Below are positions 58,440 to 64,000 of a DNA stretch of 64,000 nt, one piece after another (the stretch's first letter is position 1; each line of letters starts with the position of its first letter). The DNA comes from Geosiphon pyriformis. Its lineage: Eukaryota; Glomeromycota; Glomeromycetes; Archaeosporales; Geosiphonaceae. The notes below the pieces were generated by a model, which searched no databases, was not told the DNA's origin, and worked only from the letters and a program-made list of their open reading frames with translations. Both the position numbers and the translations under genes were made by a program. Where the stretch lies: contig JAAOMT010000302.1 of the NCBI GenBank assembly GCA_016748015.1, positions 124,001 through 188,000 on the forward strand, in the 5' to 3' direction.

Positions 58440-58820
58440 TATAAACAAATTTTTTTCATCGATAATTAATTCTTTAAATGCTTTTGTGCACTTTATTCTA
58501 ATCCAATTGACGATTTTATATAAACAGGTCTTCTTACAAAAGCCCTTAAATGTAAAATTATCAGAAGCTGTTAACTAACATCTATTACATTTTAATACAG
58601 AAGTTTTTTATACTATATTAGAATTTAGTTTCTTACATTTGAGAAAGTCGTTCTAGCCGGCTTTTTTACAAAAATGTTTTTATAGGCGCTGCCAGAACCA
58701 AAGAGCAATAAACCATCTGGTGGTAAAAAACACAACATGAACAAACAAAGTGCATCAAAAGTAAGTTTTTCATTGCAATTTGTATAAATAGTAACATTAA
58801 TTTACTAATTCTTCTTTCTT
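58440..58820. repeat. dispersed repeat B, copy 2
   Basis: Matches 18,003-18,400 block by block (see that entry). It again lies immediately before an AT block of more than 2 kb. The minus-strand frame that is open in copy 1 is broken here; only RRPVYI and KKPA are recognisable. Confidence 0.6.
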
Positions 58821-58839
58821 GACAAACAAACAACAAATA

Positions 58840-60853
58840 AGATTTACACAACAAAATTTTTTTTGCTAAACTTATATTGAATATATTATTAATAATATTG
58901 TAAACATATAACATATATTTTTTCGTGTGTATTTTTCTTCAAAAAACATACTCTGAATATTTTAAAAACATTATGAATTTAATATTAAAATACCCTTAAA
59001 ATAGTTTAGATATCATATGTATTTTGCAGATTTTATAAAAAACCATAAAATTTTATGTAAATTTATAACTTGATAATTTAAGCCAAATAATTAATTCTAT
59101 ACTATTGAAATCAATAAAATAATTGTACTTTTATTAAATTTTGTTTTTAGAATTATCAAATTTTTTATTTTTTGTCATGACGACTTTTTTTCTTTTTACT
59201 TTAATTTTACTGCTATTAATAAAGCTGAAATTTTTTTTATTCCAAAAAACTTATTTTCTTTTAATTCAACTTTTTTAATTTTTTTATTACTTTTATCTGA
59301 ATTGTTTTTATTATTTGATAATATAATTAATTTTTTAACTTACCTGATTTTGGTGTATTTTATTCTGTTAAACCAGTTTATAATTGCTTTGGTTTTAGTC
59401 AACCAACTATTTCTAATTAAAATTGCATAAATTATAACTTTAATAATTATAATATTAATTAAAATAACTTTATTTTGCAGATTAATTAATAAATTAATAA
59501 CTTGATCCAATAAACTTTTTTTATAAATTTTATTTATTAATTAAAAATAAATCTTTCATTTTTTTCAATTAATTTTAAAAATGGTTATATTGTTAAAACT
59601 TAATTAAAAATTTTTTTATTACCTTTTATATAACATATTATAACTTTGGTAAATAGTTTATCAAAAATATTGTTACTATTTTAAATATTGTTGACTTATT
59701 TTGGTTTAATTTATTGTTAATAATAAGTTTTTTAGTTAATTTATTAAATTATTAATTAATTATAAAAAATTTTAAAGTTATTTGCTTGGTAATAATTATT
59801 TTTTTTAATAGCCAGTTTTAAATTATATAATTAAAATTATATAACTTAAATAGTTATATTATTTTAAATTTGTAAATAAACTGTTAAATTCAGTTTTTTT
59901 CTTAATATTAGTAAATTGAATTTATTTTTTTTATAACTCAATTGGTTAATTAACATATTTATCTACTAATTTTTAATTTAATGTTATTATAATAATATAA
60001 ATCAAGTAAAAATAACATTTTTAAATATAATATAAGAATTTTATTTTGTAAGCAATATTAACGCCATTAATTTAATAAATATTTAAAAAAATTTCAATTT
60101 TGAATTCAATTTGTATTTAAAATAGTTAAATTTTTGATAATAGCTTCTAATTTTGTTTGTTTAATTCTCTGTTATAAACACCAAAATATTAATTAGTAAT
60201 TTAAGTAGCCAATAATAATTAAATTAAGTGATAATTTATGACTTTTGTTTACATAATAATGAAGAAAATAGTTATTTTGAAAAGTTTTTATAGATTTAAA
60301 TTGATTAAAGCTTGAAAAATTAATAATTAAATATTCTGAATAATAGTTGAAATGATATAGTCTGACTGAAAACTGATAATAAAATAATTTCGACTTATAA
60401 CAGTATAAAAAATTACATAAATATAATATCTGGATAAACCAAAATAAGTCAATTTTGTTATTATTAATCAAAATTATAAAATTAAATTTGTTAGTTAAAA
60501 TAACATATTTAATAAGATAAAAATTAATATTCTTTAATATTCTTTAATATACGTTCAATATTACTTGAATAATTCAAAGTGCTTTAAAAAGTTTATATAA
60601 GAATAAATTAGTAAAATTTAAGATATTATTAAATTATTATAAATTCATAAAAAAACTAAAAAATTAAATTAATTTTATCTATAAATAGTGTTACCAAGTG
60701 AAAATTAAGTTATTAATTAATATAAAATTATCTTTATAATTCGTATTATTTTAATTTATTACTTATTATTAATCAAAATATCAAATTTTAATATCTAATT
60801 AATAATTTAATTTGTACAATACACAAGTATAAATAAATGCAATGATTTAATTA
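58840..60853. other. longest extreme AT block
   Basis: About 2 kb of nearly only A and T, with no coding frame, microsatellite or element beyond A/T-rich low complexity. The 92-codon frame at 60,193-60,471 is a chance frame. Confidence 0.65.
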
Positions 60854-60985
60854 TACAGTCAAACCTTTATAAAAGAACTCTCTATAAAAAAACAACCTTT
60901 TACAAAGAACATTTTTTTATAGAACCAATTAATTAATTAAAAATTTTCTCTCTATATAAGAACAATTTATAAAAGAACAAAAACA
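60854..60985 (+). repeat. pogo/Tigger-type terminal repeat with subterminal units
   Basis: TACAGTCAAACCTTTATAAA followed by AGAACTCTCTATAAAA fits the TACAGT(C)(G/A)AACCTC(T)TTATAACGAAC type ends of fungal and animal pogo/Tigger elements. The unit TATAA(A)AGAAC is repeated at about 60,868, 60,955 and 60,968 and in looser form between. No matching inverted end was found downstream to 64,000, so this is a solo or truncated end. Confidence 0.5.
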
Positions 60986-61149
60986 TAATTTTATCAAATG
61001 TTTATTCGAAATTTATCTTCATATAAAAATAAATATCATGTGCTAGATGTTAATTGGTAATTAAAAAAGAGTTAGAATGTATTGAATTGATTTTATCTTT
61101 ATTTATTACTTCTAATCTTTATTTTTTGACTGTTCTTTCTCACTTTTTT

Positions 61150-61610
61150 CAACTCTATTTTATAGGAGAAAGAAAAAAATGCTATTAAAGAAATGAGACA
61201 GATTGAGATGGAAAAGGAATCACAGTAGGAACAAGAGATGTCTGTAAAAAACATTAAATCTAGTATAAAAACATTTGGTTTAAATGATAAAAGAAGAGAG
61301 ATAGCAATTGATAGAGTATATTGTATTAGGTAATGATTCATATATTAAAGGCTTTTAAAAACAAGCTTTAACAAAATATTAAACTCAATTAAACAAACAA
61401 AATCTAATCACTCACTAATCATTTTGGTTTATTTAAGACACTCTAAACTCTATGGATCAAAGGTTGTATCAATTTGATATCATTCTCAATGAAGACATTT
61501 ATTTAGGCAAGTATGAATACCTTTTTCTTTGCACATGATAATGCAGAAAAGACCAAAAAATGAATAAAGACCACTATTACGAAAGATATGACTGGTGAGT
61601 TGCCAGTATT
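61150..61610 (+). pseudogene. coding-like relic downstream of the pogo-type end
   Basis: After an acceptor-like TTTTATAG, the frame reads EKEKNAIKEMRQIEMEKES, a TAG stop, EQEMSVKNIKSSIKTFGLND and KRREIAIDRVYCI, then ends. Another protein-like run (SMDQRLYQFDIILNEDIYLG) is at 61,451-61,510. The charged helix and basic end look real, but the family is unknown and I see no transposase motif. It may be cargo or a decayed gene that the element landed beside. Confidence 0.35.
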
Positions 61611-63169
61611 ATAATTTTTAAATAACACTCTTTGATTTCTCTTATACTTAATAGTGCTTTTTTTAATTAACAGATATTACTATATATACTATGAACCATT
61701 GCATATTTTCTCATCTCCACCATTAACAACTATTATTACTATCATCCTACGTGTACCCTTTGATTTCTCTTACACTCGATAGTGCTCTTTTTAATAATCT
61801 AATAATATTGTTGTTTATCTCCATATACAACTTTCGGAAATTTCTATCATCTTATTTCACCACAAACTCCAAATTCAAAATCAAACAAACTGTTAATAAC
61901 TTCACCATGTTTATTAAAACCTGCTGCAAGACCAACAGGATTTGATAGTTTTTTTCCTCAAACCAATGACCTCACAGTTCATCCAATTAGCATCTTTTAA
62001 TCAGTTTAAATGGCACATATAATCGTTTTAATTTGAATTTAGTGGTGATAAAAAAACTCTACATACCTCAACAGCCAATTGTTCATCATCCACCAGCCTA
62101 TTCCTAGCATTCAGCCCCACTTTGTCGACTAAATTACCAATCTATGCATCTGTTCTGTATTAGTGCTGAGGCGTATTAGAAGCATAAACATCTATTTGTG
62201 AACAGTGGCATGTGAATTAAAGGAGTACTCTAAGAAGAATACGAGGAATATTATCCCTGTTGTTTCTAGGATAAAGTTTCGGAGTTTTATTGAAAGGGTT
62301 GATAGTTGATAGTGTGCATCTTATAACTGGAAAAGTTGCCTGGTGGTTCAGGATAGAAGGGGCAAAGTATTGAATGATAAGAGAGTAAGAGCAATAATGT
62401 ACCTAGAATGTGTGTATACAGTTTTAATAGTAACCCATGGAATAATAACATTTTCTTTGGTAAAGTTTTGATGGCTTGATCTAATCACACTTTTTACAGA
62501 TAGTGAAACATCATGATCATTGTATTGATTTTGGATGCCTGTTTCGGAAACAATGGAATGTATGTAAACTGCAAAGACCTTTGCCTTTAAATGATTTGAT
62601 GAATTGTCACATTAGGGAATATATAGCATAATAACAGATGTCTTGGTAACCTTTTTATATTCATGTGTCATTCGTAGTTAGCTGAGCATTAAGAGAAGAT
62701 CAGGCGCTTATCACAGGGTTTCACTCATTAATAATTTAATTGAATGTTAAACATAAAATAAATATTCAATATTATAAAAACTATAATATCCTTGATCCCT
62801 TCCTACTTTTTATTCATTATTTGATATGGACAAAACTATGCAGTTCCAATTTGCATCCCAAAGTGCCTGCTGAAATTCTTTTATATGAGTTCGCATTATT
62901 TCCAGTTTAGAAGAGTTTATAAGATAATCAGTGAATAGGTTTTTTAGGTATAAAAGTTGTTATTAGTAGAAGAGGTTATATATAATCTTAATTAAGAGAA
63001 GCACATACTATCAATTATTTTGATAGTTCATCAGCATTATTAAATATTAATCCGTTTTTTCCATGTTGAATTAGCTCATCAAGACTGAATAATAGATTAG
63101 GAAGAATAATAAAATAGTTTTTAATGAATTCCAACTCTTAATTAAATATAAATTCATATTTACCACTTA
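61611..63169. other. spacer, no supported gene
   Basis: Several short frames. The sequence at 62,500-62,620 (HHDHCIDFGCLFRKQWNVCK in one frame) is coding-like but isolated. Nothing named. Confidence 0.4.
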
Positions 63170-63561
63170 AAGTTGATTGCACAGACAGGCAAATCACATC
63201 CAAACATATTTACTACCTTCATAGAAAGATTCATTCCTAAAGATGATTTATGAAGAGAAATCCCAAGATTCGCTGATTCTGTGGAATGGTATTATTATGC
63301 CTATCAACATTATAATCAACAAAGAATTAACTTACCTAATATCAAAGGATAGTCTTCAACAGTTAACCATGTTGTCACAACCCTTACATTGGTCAATAAA
63401 AGTCTACTAATATTCCATGTATATATATCTTTCAATGGGGCGTTTTCCATTATCATAAATAATAATTTTGGGAAAGGTTTGGCACCTCCCTTTACCAAGT
63501 TACTTTTAGCAAATTTGTCGCATATCTTGGCTGCTTTCCAATAATATTGAAAAATCTTCAT
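63170..63561 (-). pseudogene. coding-like relic with a splice site, family unknown
   Basis: Minus-strand frame 63,561-63,345 (KICDKFAKSNLVKGGAKPFP, LLFMIMENAPLKDIYTWNIS, VTTWLTVEDYPLIL) ends at a good donor, AG/GTAAGT. After an acceptor GATAG near 63,303 the frame continues with [13 protein letters not shown], a stop, [17 protein letters not shown], a stop, FACL. The two stops suggest a dead gene; otherwise another splice is missed. No family recognised. It lies near the end of the window, and its 5' part probably lies above 63,561. Confidence 0.4.
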
Positions 63562-64000
63562 TTGCTGTCCAACTTATACTGCTAATAATGTGTATTGGAC
63601 AATCGGAACAATATTTGGCAGGTTCTTTTGGCAATGGTTTAATTGTTATTAAAGTTGGGTTGCTGGCATTACAAGCAATCCAATAGATTGTAAAGAGATA
63701 ATATCTTCTGATCTGATCCCTTAGTTCTTTCTTAGAAACAAATTAGAAGTTAATATTGAGTCTATTGAAATGAAGTAGGAAAGAAATTATCTTGTGTATT
63801 TCTTCGATGTCTAATCTGCGGAAATGGGTTGGTGGACAATTTTATAAAGTCGAAACTTTGCCACTATAACAATATTAAGATTTTTTTAAAAAGAAATGTT
63901 TCATAATATGAAGAAGACTTATTCGACATCTCAGTTATAAAGAAGCTCTTAATGCAGGACTGCAGTCATGGTGAAGTGGGCTACTGCTCTATGTCCCCAT

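Overview
The window is very AT-rich eukaryotic nuclear DNA. Genes are short and separated by long A/T-only spacers. Some carry short introns of about 70 to 200 bases with GT-AG ends and, in two cases, probable GC-AG ends. Eight proteins made of Sel1-like repeats lie in one 32 kb stretch and are joined by a conserved helical N-terminal region. That content, together with Hsp70-like relics, a fungal Fun19-type SWIRM gene and a BSD-domain gene, points to an early-diverging fungus, most likely an arbuscular mycorrhizal fungus (Glomeromycotina). The species cannot be named from this sequence.

Layout: 2.0-3.3 kb holds an intact SWIRM-domain gene. 8.6-40.3 kb is a Sel1-repeat cluster of eight genes on both strands. 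Lying among them are a small three-exon gene with an actinoporin-like pattern (14.3-15.0 kb), a seven-exon BSD/SYAP1-like gene whose N-terminus is a run of nine-residue repeats (16.3-17.9 kb), and a decayed MYSM1-like SWIRM/JAMM gene (36.3-38.2 kb). 40-48 kb is mostly gene-poor. 48-53 kb holds three ordinary genes: a small charged protein, a four-pass membrane protein and a probable nuclear regulator. 53.5-57.8 kb is one 2.1 kb segment printed twice around a 20-N gap. 58-64 kb is an extreme AT block, a pogo/Tigger-type terminal repeat and decayed coding traces.

The most interesting hidden layer is a set of at least seven dispersed relics (8.1, 13.3, 19.4, 23.1, 38.4, 46.2 and 47.0 kb) that first look like a nameless repeat. 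Read in frame, they carry the hallmarks of Fanzor, the eukaryotic TnpB homologue: a decayed RuvC-I site, a VNEFRTS..CSLC zinc-ribbon entry and a WNxDVNAARNI RuvC-III site, followed by a shared 3' non-coding tail. All are broken, and several substitutions are the C-to-T or G-to-A type. Other mobile relics are a Tc1/mariner transposase fragment fused to one Fanzor copy, and a second, unidentified dispersed repeat.

Both N runs (23,743-23,762 and 55,648-55,667) are flanked by the same sequence on each side. They are best read as unmerged contig ends, so the duplications there should not be counted as biology. No tRNA, rRNA or CRISPR feature was found.
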